Shown piece by piece: positions 10,530 to 22,660 of a DNA stretch of 64,000 nucleotides (position 1 is its first letter; the number at the start of each line of letters is the position of its first letter). The notes beneath the pieces were generated by a model. That model had not been told where the DNA came from. It made no database searches and saw only the letters and a list, made by a program, of their open reading frames with translations. Source of the DNA: Amaurobius ferox (taxonomy: Eukaryota > Arthropoda > Arachnida > Araneae > Amaurobiidae); assembly GCA_951213105.1 (NCBI GenBank), contig OX578134.1, forward strand, positions 136,628,293 to 136,692,292. The letters run 5' to 3'. A program made the position numbers and the translations under genes.

Positions 10530-12985
10530 ACGACAGTTCCTCACATCAACCACCAGCAAAGAAAGAGAAAGCGGAATTCAGCTGAATTATACCAAAGTCA
10601 TGGGTGCCAAAAACTACAGTAAATGAAATGCATTGAGTGAGAAAAATAATACAAAAACTACAGAGTTTATAGTATCTCCAATCCAGTCGAAATTCAAATA
10701 CACCACTCTTATGATGTCATCAGCCGGAGAATCCTTTGTATTCTTTGTCAACAAACAAGCTAGCCAATCTGTAAAACAAGGTATAAGTAGTCAAAAAGGT
10801 AGTAACGATTTTTTACACAATCACCCTTTTACTTCCCTAATTCCCATTCAATGACCACAATCTATAAACTGGTTATATCTATTTAGCACGTTTAATCACA
10901 AAACAGCCTATAATTGCACATTAAAGAAAATTGATCTCAGATTGATTCCACTGGATAGCGTATACTTTGAGCTGGATATCTACTTTTAGAATTGTACCTT
11001 ATAATCGGATTCTGTAACTATAAACTTGACCATTACAATCTCAAATAGTCTCAGCCAAAATTCATTAATATAATGTTGCATTCTCAGCCCGGCATTCGAA
11101 CGAAAAACGTAAAGTCAAAAAATAATGGCATTAGGATATGCTTAGTTCGATACTCCGTCGGCAAATGACAGAACACTTTCGGATTAAAAACTAAATTACA
11201 GAATGAAAAAAATTCTTGTCAAATTTTTGTAATATAATTGTTTTACTTATTTGTGATGATGCAAGATTTTCCATTTCCAACTAATATAACGAGAGAATAT
11301 ACATTTCGTTATCTGAACTTGCATTGATACTGTGGCATAAATTATTAGTAGAGAAGGTGATCAAGCACTAAAATGTGGTGATAATTATAATTAGTTTGCT
11401 TTTAACTGCCGTGTCGTAAATTTACATACTAGTTGCCGTTGTGATAACCCGCCATTGTGTGTTGTCTGGATTTAACTGAAAGTAAAATGATTTGTTAAAC
11501 ATTCAATGAATTACTCAGCTTAGTACAATGACGCAACATAAGTGTACTCAAGTTTAAATTATATTACAAATTTTATTTACGTTAAATGCTCTCATGATTA
11601 AATTTACTATTATTATTCGATTTTGTTTACAAATTACAAATTATCAGTTTTTACTACTAATTACATAGTATTCTGTGTGATACAGTGTTTATTTTTTACT
11701 TGACTTAGTGTCAGATCTATACTATCTCCTTAGATATAATAAATAAAAGGTTACCTTATTCTCTTTTATGCACATCATTTGGTTAAATTGGTAAAGTTTT
11801 CTATGTCCCTTTTGGGATCTGTAATTGTACTTTTACATGACTCACAAAATCCCTTCTTCATAACACAATTATTGAATTAAATTAATCTTTTTACCATGAA
11901 CTCTCCATAACACAATCGCAATGGCAGTAATGTATGGAATTCAAAATTGGAATTTTCTCCAACTATATCGCCATAATGCACTGGCTGTAAGGAATTAATT
12001 ACAATATTGGAATTAATGTTTCATCCTATTCATGGGGTTATTTTCGACCTCCCTCTGACTTCTCATTGGCTTCCAGGCCTCTTGCTGCTCATTGGATTCC
12101 AGACCTCTGTCTGCCCATTGGCTTACTGGCATATGAGAGATCGTCTCAGCTTTCAATCTATTTTCCGTCTATCTCCTATATATCCTGCGGAGTTGACTGA
12201 GTCCGTGAATCTCATGTGCCGTGATGTTATGATTTATTTCCTTGATCATAAATTAATGTCCCTCCATATAATAAATTTTGCGGTCTTCTTATCTGGTGGT
12301 ACCTTGTCAGCTTGCTATTTTTAAGAATCTGCAAACACTTGTGTATCACAGATACGGGTTAATCTGGCTTCAAATTAGTAGATAGCAATTACTTAAGTAT
12401 CGAAGTGTGCAATTTATTATATAAATATTTGCGTCTAATTAAAAGCAATTACATTATTTTTATTAGAATCTAATTATTCTCTGCACTCCTGCAAATTCAT
12501 TTCATTCACATTTATATAACATTTGTCTGTATGTAAGTGATAACTGAAATCCCCCAAAAATGGCAAGCATTATCAATCCATAACATCACGCAGAATTCGA
12601 AACTAGTGACATTTCCTCCTGGATTGTACCACCTGACGGGGCTCACTGACTTCGTTTACATCATGTGTCATCAAAGTAGTTCGTCAAATTATGAAGCATC
12701 AAGTTTTCTGACTGTCAGAAAAGCTATCTTTTTTCTATGCAGAAGAGCACTTAAACCAATGAAAGCACTCAAACCTACCATGAACTGTTAGCATAATTAA
12801 AAAAATCTGATGTGGGCAGAACATGACTTTATTTGCTGATTCATATTAATTTTTTCAATATGCATTAAACTGAGTTTAATTACAGAAAATAACATGGATA
12901 TTTTTTTGATATTATATACAAATTTGTCTTTTTATTGCAGCTTTGTTTCATTTAACAACTTAATTCACTTTAAATTCTTCAGGTC
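10530..12985. other. Gene-free stretch
   Basis: No domain found in the open frames at 10633-10854, 12007-12324 or 12537-12791. At about 12048-12130 a 33-bp unit containing CTCATTGGMTTCCAGRCCTCT occurs about 2.5 times. Otherwise AT-rich and featureless to me. Confidence 0.5.
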
Positions 12986-12989
12986 CTCA

Positions 12990-13720
12990 AAACTGCAAAA
13001 AACGAAACTATCTCGAACGATTCAACGTTCAGTCATGGGGTCAGTCTTATTCGCTTAGTTGTCAATATTTACCTGAAGAACAAGTACTTAATTAATATAT
13101 TTCAACAATTTCAGTCATTTTTTTCAGATTTTCGCAATTTTTGCAGGTCATATCGAAATAAAAAGAGACGGTGATACTTTTCCGAATCATATTAAAATCT
13201 AATCCGCATCAGAATAACGGTTAAAGAACGAAACTCCTACGTTTTAAGAAATTTCATTACATAGTTTTTAACTATACAGTGAAACACGTCTTCAGTTCCT
13301 CAAAGTAAACAATTTAAATATCTCGAAAATGGTCCATCTTAGAGTAATGGGGTAGATCTTATTCTTTATGTCGTCAAAAATTACGTAAAAAACAAACATT
13401 TAATTGATACGTTTGACCATATGTAATATTTTATTTTAGATCGGATATTTTAGATTTGTGGGCCATTTTGCAAAAAAAGACAGATTCTTTTTTTTCGGAA
13501 TCGTAGCAAAATCTAACCACCAGCACAGTATACTATATCAGTCAATTAGTTTATCAGCCAGAGTGGATACATACGATTCTTACGTGCCATTTCGTAAAAC
13601 AAAGGCAGGTACTTTTTCTCGAATTATACCAAAATATAATCAGCACCAGGGTGACCCACAAGTGACCTATCTACCACATATTGTGTAATTTGGTGTATTA
13701 GTTTTTTTAGCTAGACTGGA
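12990..13720 (+). repeat. Imperfect tandem duplication, about 330-bp unit
   Basis: Segments starting at about 13008 and 13320 share 'ATCTCGAA', a 'GTMATGGGGTMGRTCTTATTC' block, 'GTCGTCAA', an 'AAAAAC' spacer, 'TTAATTGATAYRTTT', and 'GCAAAA..AGAC.G.T.CTTTTTC.GAAT'. A third partial echo lies at about 13585-13650. The array ends at a CAGACAGACAAACATAAA string and a (CA)n run (13735-13780). Confidence 0.55.
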
Positions 13721-14660
13721 TATAAACATTGCACAGACAGACAGACAAACATAAAGACACAAGCACACACACACACACAGACTTCACGCTAAATATAGAT
13801 TTTTTGTGTTCTAGAGGTCCCGTAACGTGTAGATCAGTCGAAAACTCGAGTTGTGATTTTCGATGCGATTCCCATACTTTCGCTATACAGTGCCATGCAT
13901 TGCACGGAAAGTAAAAACATTTTGCCACAAGTATCAATAAAGACCAAGAGAAGAGGTATCAAACCATTTCATTTTTTGGAATACTGATTTTAACAGATAA
14001 ATAAATTTGCATCGTTTGTTTCATTTTTGAAACGCTATCATTTCAGCTTTAATGGGATTTGTTTTCTACCATCTTCAAAACTTCTGCGTCAACCAGAATA
14101 ATTAAATTACGTTCGAAACAAAAGTTGTTGCTACAAAACTTTTATCATTGTTTTATTGTAAACTAGACAAAAGTAAATGCATTAGCGTTTGTTTCGTTAT
14201 TAAAATATAAATTCTGAACACAGTGTAAAGGATTTTAAATGTTTAATTACGATGCTTTCAATTCAAAACATGCTTTTTTACTGTGACTGCAGTGCATATT
14301 ACGCTATAAAAAGAGTATTAGAATGTGGTCCAAAATTTTAATTCGTGTTTTCGTTGTAGATGTTCATGTTTTATGGACTATAAATCATGAACCAACAGTC
14401 TTAAAAGTTTTTTGAGAATCAGTATTTAATCACTTGACTGTTACCTGATTAGATTTTGGTACAATTGGAGAAAAACAGCTTTTTTTAAATTTGCAAAATA
14501 AAAATTGACATTAAAAATAAATATACTTAAAAATGAGTTAAATATTTGTTTTATACACATGATTAATTAAAAAACGAATAACACTTGGCCAACATTCAAA
14601 CGCACGTTATATACATACTTAAACAACATTCCGTTATTGACAAAAAGTGCTTAAAATCAT
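13721..14660. other. AT-rich stretch with old repeat pieces
   Basis: A CACA microsatellite lies at about 13764-13779. The region near 14030-14075 ('CTATCATTTCAGCTTTAATGGGATT') resembles 15975-16015, so an old repeat is present. No gene seen. Confidence 0.5.
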
Positions 14661-14669
14661 AAACATCCC

Positions 14670-14940
14670 AGCCCTAATTATTACAATCAGTAAATACTGG
14701 AACCCAATTGATTTTAAATTTTATCAAATGTTCGGAAGTTCCTCGCCTCCGATTTTCAAATGAATTTTTGAAATAAAATCATTAAAAAATCAGAAGTTAT
14801 AAAAATATACACAATCAGTTTTTAAGTAAATTATCAGTAGAAAATTAATGAAACTAACTTTAGTACATTAGCATAAATTTTTCTCGAGATATTACATGTT
14901 TTCCGATCCATTTATCGAAAAAGTTAAATAAAATTAAAAT
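14670..14940 (+). repeat. Dispersed repeat copy, paired with 7980-8250
   Basis: Same order of conserved strings as the 8-kb copy, including 'ATTAAAAAATCAGAAGTTATAAAAATA', 'TTTTTAAGTAAATTATCAGTAGAAAA' and 'CGATCCATTTATCGAAAAAGTTA'. Diverged and noncoding. Confidence 0.6.
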
Positions 14941-14999
14941 AAGTGGCAATTATCCTTACATAGATTGACCTTGACGATAAATTTGGTAAAAAAACCAGT

Positions 15000-15900
15000 T
15001 TGCTGATTTTTTTAAAATGCTTCTAAAATGGCAAAAATGACGTTTAATTAACAAAAATGACCCTTCAAATTAATAGAAGTTCAATATTTCCTAACATTTT
15101 ACATATTTTAATATGCAGACTATATTGCTGAGATGTTAGCAATATTTCTAATTTTCAAGTTAGATTTGCCCGAAATCGACATAGTATAGAGCAGAAATGC
15201 GCCAAATGTTAATGAAATCATTAAAAATATTGTACCATTGAACATTTACATCATTATGCTATACAAGAAGAGAAGTCATTGCCTTATGTATGAAAAGTCC
15301 TATGCTGCACACATCAGAATATTTTATTCTATTTATGAAGGGGAAACTGAATGCATGCCGCATGAATTATTCAACACAAATAACGCATTAAGAAAAAGAA
15401 AACAGATTTTCTATCTTCTGCAAAGGAAGTTATGGAACACAGAATCCCCTATATTATAAATTATTCTGTGTTTCGTGAGTATTAAAGTGAACAAGGTTTA
15501 TTCAGATTCCCTAAATTAAATTTATAATATTACGAGCACCAATATCAGACAAAAAAGAACAATATCCCTGTTCTTTGACATCAGCTGCGTAGCATGCACG
15601 AAGATATTCTTTGAGATTCTTAAATGAAATGAATTTTCCATTTGCAACCGATAATGAGAGAAACCTAATGGAATTGCCAACGTTTTTACATCATAAATAG
15701 TGCGGCTTTTCATGTTCGGAATGAACGCGAATATCTTGGTACAATCGAATTTCTTCTTCGTCTCATTTGCATAGGTTCGTTGGAGTTCAATTTATTTATT
15801 TTATTTGGAAGTGAGAAATTTTAGTAATTGATTTCTGAGGAAGCGAGAACAATTTGCGACATGTAACCAATAATAAGTCCAAGCATAAAAGTCCGAAACT
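15000..15900 (+). repeat. Old dispersed repeat, related to 22660-23000 and 23600-23770
   Basis: Shares 'CATATTTTAATATGCAGACTATATTGCTGA' with 22712-22745 and, near 15790-15890, 'TTTGGAAGTG', 'TAATTG.TTTC.G', and 'TTTGCRACATGTAAC' with 23670-23740. The order is kept, suggesting copies of one element of 800 bp or more. The frame at 15238-15459 has no recognised domain. Confidence 0.5.
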
Positions 15901-16223
15901 ATTTGTTTCTTAGCGTCTGCTACTATGCTTAATTTACAATATTAAAAATTCTATATGGTTGATTTTTTTCACGAAATCTTATCATTGTGGCTTTAATGGA
16001 AATCGTATTCCAGTTTTCAAAATTTAGTTAGAAAAAGTATTAAAATTATTAATAAAAACTATTGTTTGGATAAGTTTAGTTACTGAACAGTTTCTGTGTA
16101 TTCAGTTCAAAACACATTAAATTTAAATTAGTCCTGAAAAGTGAAAATTATTATTAATTCAAAATTTGCTGCGGAATACTCCAATTAATTGATCATAGTG
16201 AGTAATACTTTTTTGATACTCGA

Positions 16224-16442
<219 letters not shown>

Positions 16443-17400
16443 TTAATCTTAACTTTTAATTAAAATTATATATATATTAATCTTTGATAACTTTTGTTTG
16501 AAATAGTATGGTCCTTCTCATTTGATCACATGAAAATGAATACGCCACGATGCACCCAATTTGTTAAGATACATTTTGCGCATCGACCCAGAAACAGATA
16601 GATAATTCCTGGAGCAATAGTTATTTACGAAATCAGTACGCTACGGTATATATTATTATGACAGTTTGAATAATAATATACATGTAAATTATATTAAAAT
16701 TAATGTTATACATAATAAAACAAGAAAGAGTAATCATGCATAAAGCATTGATTATGAAACACTTTCCAAATGCATTGCAATTTTATTTAAATATCTCTAA
16801 AATGCGATATTTTTAGCGCTGATATATTTCAAATTATCCCAGTACTACAGTAATTTATTATATTTGAAAAATTGAAATTTCATGGGGAAAAAAGGAGCTT
16901 TATTCAAATGACGTCATCGAAATATAAATCATCTGGCTCTCTATGTAAAAGCAATGAATATTTCATTCATATCACTTATATTCCAGACCCAAGAGCTAAA
17001 TAATTTTGTTTAAAAAATTTAACAATTCTTATACAAGTCATCTTACAATCATTTGTTTAAATTATGCATTCATTAAAATTAGGCTTCGTTGTAGAAATAA
17101 CCAAAGTTTGATGATCATTTAAAGTCAAAAATATTGTAACTGCATTAGAGCAGAATACATATCCACAGAAAATACGGAAAAATAAAGCAGTTTTAGAACG
17201 GATGCAACACTAGATATAAATTTAAATGAACTTTTAAAATCACGATTTTTACACTGGGAAAAAAGATGAATGCCATATTTTATTTTGAAGAGGATCACGT
17301 GATATCTTCATACGCTATGGGTGTAATTATTATTTTAATTTTTGTTTAAAAAACTACCAAACATATTTTGCTGAAATTTTATTTATATATTTCACCGAAA
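16443..17400. other. AT-rich gene-free stretch
   Basis: No coding or repeat structure recognised. Confidence 0.5.
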
Positions 17401-17459
17401 AATTTCAATATTTCCTAAAATTTTTGAAGCAATTTGTGAATTTTAACTTTGCGTAAAAA

Positions 17460-18480
17460 ATTTTGATTTCCAAAGCGTCCCACTCGATGACGTTAGGATC
17501 AGACGAATTGACGGGCCAAGTGACGTGTAGAATATCAACCGCATGTTCTGTGAACCATTCCTGAACACATCTGGCGCGATTTACGGTACAATTGTCGTCT
17601 TGGTAGACAGGTTCTGTGACAAGGCCCTCTCCATGCAGAAAGTCCACATAAGGGACGACGTGGTCATCCAAGATGGGGAATGTAATCCACAGCCTTCATC
17701 CGATTGTTGACTTTCGCCAGTGGTACAACGCCAGTCGCCGAAATACACCCGCAAAACATCACACTCACACCCCCGAGCTGCACTGATCTCTGGAGACAGT
17801 CCGGATGATACGCCTCTTGGGACTTCCTGGTAACACGAAAACGTGCGTCATTGGCATACTAGCAGAAGCATGATTTGTCTGAACATACTACACGTCGCCA
17901 GTCATTCAAGGTCCAGTGTCGATGTTCTAGAGCCCATTGGAGTCTCTTCTGTTATGGGCTGCTGTGATCCGAGGATGTCTCAAGGGTATACGGCAGAACA
18001 ATTCCATGCAATGCAGCTCCGGGCGCAGGGTGCGCTCGGAAATAGACGGACTGGGACCAGCATTAACCTGTGCCACCAATTGGTCCCTGTTTTGGAAAAG
18101 ATTACAGGTAGCCATGCGCCTCACATGCCGACGACCTCTCGGGGTTAGTATCGTCTTGCGGCCGGCATTGCATCGCCGGGAACTATTTATTTCGTCCAAA
18201 CGCCATCGCTTATGCACTATACTTACTGTAGATGCTGTTACACCCAAGAACGCTGTAATCTCTGACAGTGTTCCAGGCCGCACACTATGCCCCCCCCCCT
18301 TTTTGCCAGTCGGTGAGATCTCGTTTGTGGCTTATTTCCAACTTTACGAACGAACAAAGCACACTGATCACAAGGTTTTGCAACACGTTCAACCTTCCTC
18401 TGCGTCTTCCACCTCTGTTCTGTTCGCATACGTGAGGTGCGCTGCAGACATGTGCTCTTACAGTATGGGCTCGCAGTAAT
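17460..18480 (-). pseudogene. Broken Tc1-like transposase
   Basis: Cut-and-paste DNA transposase remnant, minus strand. The N-terminal part (18380-17927) reads a DNA-binding helix-turn-helix with LSEITAFLGVTASTVS and a basic 'GRKTILTPRGRRHVRR' stretch. The C-terminal part (17671-17464) reads the second catalytic Asp in YQDDNCTVNRAR and the third acidic residue in NVIEWDALE, the DDE pattern of the Tc1 family. Between them (17926-17672) the frame is broken by several stops. A run of ten C at 18290-18299 sits where the N-terminal frame changes, a likely slippage frameshift. Similarity ends abruptly at about 17464. No inverted repeats were recognised, so the element looks end-truncated and inactive. 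Confidence 0.8.
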
Positions 18481-18499
18481 ATTTCGTAATATTTTGTCC

Positions 18500-19580
18500 G
18501 GTGTGTTTACTATCTCGCAAATTAACTAAGCGATATTTTTTAAATTGGGTTTGTTTATTTTTATAGTTAACAGCAATGAATACACGAATAATTTTTTACC
18601 GAGTTCTGGTAGTAAAAATGCGCCAATTTATATTTATTTTTCCCTCAAATTATAAATTTGATAATTTATAGGAGTAGTCATGAGTTGGATATATCACATA
18701 TGTTTTCAATGTTAGCTGATTATAATGCATATAAATTTAAATAACTTTTAGATCATGAATGTATGAAAAGTTGATGAAGTCCAACACTTCAGCTATAACA
18801 TACAAAAATTCATATTTAAGTTAAAATGTAACACTTATCACATTGTAATAAATATTAAAAGAAGCATATTGTTTTCTCAAAGAACATTAATTGCTTAGTT
18901 TAATTCACAGCTTTAAATTTAACAAAATGATGTCTATTCTAATACTGTCAGAATAGAATTTATGCCTATTTTTACACTCTTCATAAAAAATGGACTGAAC
19001 ACGCTGCCGCTGTTTGACTTTGGTAGCGTAGCAACTGTACAGTATGCATCACTGGCAACTGCCATGAAATCCATTTATTGTCAGCAAAATGAAAGAAATA
19101 TAATGGGATTTTGATATCGCGACTTGTGTCACTTACAATTTTCCGCTAGAACGCTAATATTTTCATACAATTGAGTTTCGTTTTAAATCTCACTCACACA
19201 GTTTCGTTATTTCTGCCTTTTAGAAGTTCTGACAGTTTAAAGAACTACCTTCGGTGTCAGAAACAATTTTGCAACACGGACTCTGAAAGTTGATTAGAGG
19301 AAAAGATTACATTCAACGGTATTTAGAGAGAAAATTGTAATGATATGCAAAATTTATTATAGACTACATAAGTACCACATATATTCTACTCTTCAATAGA
19401 ATCATTTTGGTAATTGATGTATTTTAGTTGACATATACATTTGTCCATCTCAGACGCATAGAAAGCAAGCCCTCATATCCAAACCTATTTAAAACTTCAC
19501 GTCTTGTATAAAATGTATTCCTTGAATAAATGGATGTTCTAACGAATATTCGATATGTTCTAACGAATTGCATAGTGGAT
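18500..19580. repeat. AT-rich DNA with old dispersed repeat
   Basis: About 19010-19180 parallels 23430-23580: 'TTTGRYTTTGGTAKCRTAGCAACTGT', 'TTCCATTTAT...CTG.C..AAATGA', and 'ATAATGGRA'. No gene. The remainder (18500-18960, 19200-19580) is featureless AT-rich sequence. Confidence 0.5.
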
Positions 19581-19745
19581 GCTCTAACGAAGTGTTATTC
19601 AAACTTTTTAATCAAGGAACCCCCTTTGAAACTAAATTTAACGGCGGGATCCCAAAATGAATAAAAGACCATTGTGGTACAAATTCTGCTATTCAAACTT
19701 TACAATTTTTTAATTTTAAGAAAATTTACACATCGCGTAACCCCT

Positions 19746-19804
19746 CCGGCCGTCCAAATGGTTGATCGAGTCCTTGCTGACGAGCCGGACGGTCTGGGTC
19801 TTCA
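19746..19804 (+). mobile_element. 59-bp retroposed insert with perfect 16-bp duplication
   Basis: The 16-mer ACATCGCGTAACCCCT occurs at 19730-19745 and again at 19805-19820, exactly flanking 59 bases that start CCGGCCGTCC and end GGACGGTCTGGGTCTTCA. The insert matches the 62-bp insert at 42837-42898, which has its own different 16-bp duplication. A duplication of this length is the mark of LINE-type target-primed insertion. The insert has no internal polymerase III promoter that I can see. Confidence 0.85.
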
Positions 19805-19820
19805 ACATCGCGTAACCCCT

Positions 19821-19878
19821 GTTACCTTGCACCTTTCTGGTAGGTCGGACGGTCTGGGTCGCAACAACAACAACAACA
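19821..19878 (+). mobile_element. 5'-truncated SINE tail with (CAA)n end
   Basis: Starts GTTACCTTGCACCTTTCTGG and ends GGACGGTCTGGGTC plus (CAA)n, matching the 3' end of the 5S-headed SINE at 35661-35711. It is followed by ACATCTCGGAACCCCT (19876-19891), an imperfect third copy of the 16-bp target. So a second insertion used the same site as the 59-bp insert next to it. Confidence 0.75.
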
Positions 19879-19979
19879 TCTCGGAACCCCTGGAATACTC
19901 TCGTGGAACCTCAAGGGTTTCGTGGAACAGTCTTTCAAAAACGCGGCTCTTACTCTTCTCTAAAGATTACAAAAAGTTG

Positions 19980-21590
19980 CAAGTGTGATGTACCAGTGTG
20001 CGATCAGACATTGCCCCTCACAGAAAATAGATATTTTTAAACACGCGGAAAATAGATAATTTTATACTGTTTAACTTTGTTAGTGCATGTACCTTTATTA
20101 CAATCTGACATGAAAAGAAATATTTATCGTCAAAAGATGAGGTAAACAAATTAAGTAAACTAATGCCATAACATCATTATAACGTCTCCTTCAATTTTCA
20201 ATATGGATGCAACTAACTTCTTGCGATGAAGTTTATAGCCTTAGAAGTTTATATATTATTTTATGGTATACTTGCTTAGGTGCAGTTCGATCCATTTAGA
20301 TTTTGATGTGACCATGTTAAATTTGAATCTAGATCACACAATCACAGAATACGACTAAAGACAAGAAAACTTCTAGGACTCCATAAACATAATATCCAAC
20401 TTTTTGTGGATATCATACCGAAACATGTACTTGAAGCCCATTACGTAGTCACCAATGTGTTTTAATACATTTTTCATCTATTGACACTCTTGTTGTTATT
20501 ATAAAATATTTAAAGGGACAATGAACGTTCAAATCCAGCTTTTTAAGTCTGCATAATGTATTGTACACATGCTAAATTTATCATACATCTGTCAAATATA
20601 ATATAAAATGTAAATGTGGTTTAAATTTTTGAGTTAAAAAGAATAAAAAATAAAATTTCAAAAAAAAATTCCAATTCTTCTGCACAAAGTTTAATTCAAA
20701 TTTTCCTGATTGCACATTATATTGATTTAACAGTGTAATCATAATTTTGTTACACTTTGCTTGAGCTGAAATGCAAATTTTCGTCTCCAATGTTAAGAAC
20801 TATGTGCAACATGTGTCAGTTATACGACATGGCATACAATTCATGTACTGGCTTAAAAATAAAGTCAGATAATAAATAATTTTTAAAAATTAAATCAAAT
20901 TAATTTTTTTAATAATGTTGAAAGTCAGCAACTTAAACATCAGAAGAGCTCCAACGTCGCTAAATTATACCTACAAACAACTGAAATCACAACATGTCAC
21001 ATTTCATTTTCTGTTAGAACACAAATATTTGAACACACCAGTTCCTGTATTCATTCCATTTGCATTGTGCCCATTTTGTTTCTATCTTCTCGAAATGCTC
21101 AAACACTCTTCTGTAATTGATTTTTGGAAGGCGAAAATAATTTATAACATAGAACAAACAATACAGCAAAGGATAAATGTTCCAAAGGAATATTTTTCGT
21201 ATAGTGCAGAATATAAGAGAAAAATAACTTTCATCTTTAATTTTGTTTACGATATTGCGTTATTAGAACTATAATAAAAAGTGTTAATCACAACAAGACA
21301 AGTTATTTTATATATTTTTAAATTCAGATAGAGAAACGCACTGCATTATTTCTAAATAATTGAGACTTGTTTAATTTGATTAAAGGTTGGAACAGACGTT
21401 TTATGCAAAATGTCTTCAGTAAAAATATTTCTGTTTGATCTTGAACTTGGTGCAATAAAGTAAATAACTAGAATACGAGACTCCGTAGAAATTTCTCATA
21501 TATTCATAGTTTATATTTTGTAGGTCTAGTTGTCCTATAATCAGCATAAGAGTACAAAATAAATAAATTATGATATCATTTTCCAGTCCG
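19980..21590. other. AT-rich gene-free stretch
   Basis: The 119-residue frame at 20915-21274 overlaps an old repeat: 21055-21180 parallels 23640-23745 ('TTTTGTTTCT.TCT', 'GAA.TGCTCAAA', 'TCTGTAATTG.TTTT.GGAA', 'AACAAACA.TACAG'). I do not take it as a gene. A (TTA)n run follows at about 21737-21766. Confidence 0.5.
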
Positions 21591-21599
21591 GTCTGCTTC

Positions 21600-22150
21600 T
21601 TTCACTTGTTCGGTTATTTGATTTTCCTTTCCTAGATTTGAATTATTTTCTGCAATATTATTTGACGTTGTCAGGATAGCCTCTCAAAACCAATTGATTC
21701 CATCATAATTGTTTTTTCACATTTATTTCTGTTTTTATTACTATTATTGTTATTATTATTATTATTTAGTCGTCATTTTCTTTATGTTCTGCTTATTTTT
21801 CTTGATTGTGGTTTATACATCTAGTTCAAATGCCTCACGTTCATCCGTTACCATTTGTACAAACTAATCCGTTGTCCTTATTCGCTCTGTCACCTTCTTT
21901 GTTTCTTTCCGTTCAATTTTTGCTTTCTTATGGTCTCTCATCCATGAAATTTTACCATTTCATTCATAGTATCCTGCCACTCTTTTCTTGCCTCTTCTGT
22001 ATTCCCTTTTTTTTCATTTCTGCTAACACCGATAATAGTTTTTCTCTTACCTTTAGCCACGTGTGCTCTTCTACCGTAAATACAGAACTTTCTTAAATTA
22101 GAGATATTGCTTATCCTGAAGAAACAGTTATTTTGCTTTCGAAACCAGTC
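21600..22150 (+). mobile_element. Degenerate dispersed repeat, possibly LINE 3' end
   Basis: Paralogous to 5740-6245 by the shared 'TTCATTCATAGTATC' block and the terminal GAAGAA...TTTTGC.TTC hairpin near 22120-22140. Coding remnants are not recognisable; the 96-residue frame at 21806-22096 is Ser/Phe/Leu rich and unassigned. Confidence 0.4.
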
Positions 22151-22159
22151 CATATCGAA

Positions 22160-22660
22160 ATATTTATTGTGTGCAGTAGTTATACGGAGATTTTATATTA
22201 ATTTTTATGAAGTTTTTTGTGTTTTGTAAATATATGCCACTAGCAGCGAATATCCGTTCTTTGCACATGTTAATTGGAATTAGATAATTATAAATCTTTA
22301 TAAATATAATATCTTAATAAATATAAACAAATAAGCACATTCATCAAATGTTGACAGAAATGTGTTGACATAATATTTTCATTCTTCTAAATAAATGCTT
22401 ACACACGCATTCGACCTCTGCCCGGCCACACACAACTGCACCACACTCACGGCGCGGGCATTATATGCCCTAAATAAGCACACGGGACATATGTAATGCG
22501 GAAACTCAGCTTTTTCTATCTCAAGCTAAGAAGTATAGCCTCTAAGACAAAGCTCTAGCATAATTAGAAGCTATTATATAATCAAATTAGAAAAATGTCT
22601 AAAATAGAGGGGAAACTATATCAATTAAATATATCGAAAATATCGTCAAAATTTCAAAAA
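22160..22660. other. Gene-free stretch with a GC-richer patch
   Basis: About 22395-22500 is markedly GC-richer than its surroundings (CGACCTCTGCCCGGCCACAC, CACGGCGCGGGC) without a recognisable gene; it may be the end of a mobile element. Confidence 0.4.

Larger units (their letters stand above)
19587..19955. mobile_element. Possible hAT-like MITE host of the short inserts
   Basis: The left side reads 'TTCAAACTTTTTAATCAAGGAACCCC' and the right side, complemented, reads 'GAGCCGCGTTTTTGAAAGACTG', giving a weak inverted similarity. Between them the sequence has paired 'GGAACCCC/GGAACCTC/TGGAAC' motifs. It was enlarged by the two retroposed inserts at 19746 and 19821. Only the general shape supports this call. 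Confidence 0.3.

Noticed and set aside
17937..18479. 180-residue plus-strand frame
   Set aside because: It is the antisense shadow of the minus-strand Tc1-like transposase remnant, whose motifs are recognisable.
20915..21274. 119-residue frame as a host gene
   Set aside because: Part of it aligns with noncoding dispersed repeats at 15.8 and 23.7 kb, and no domain or splice structure is visible.
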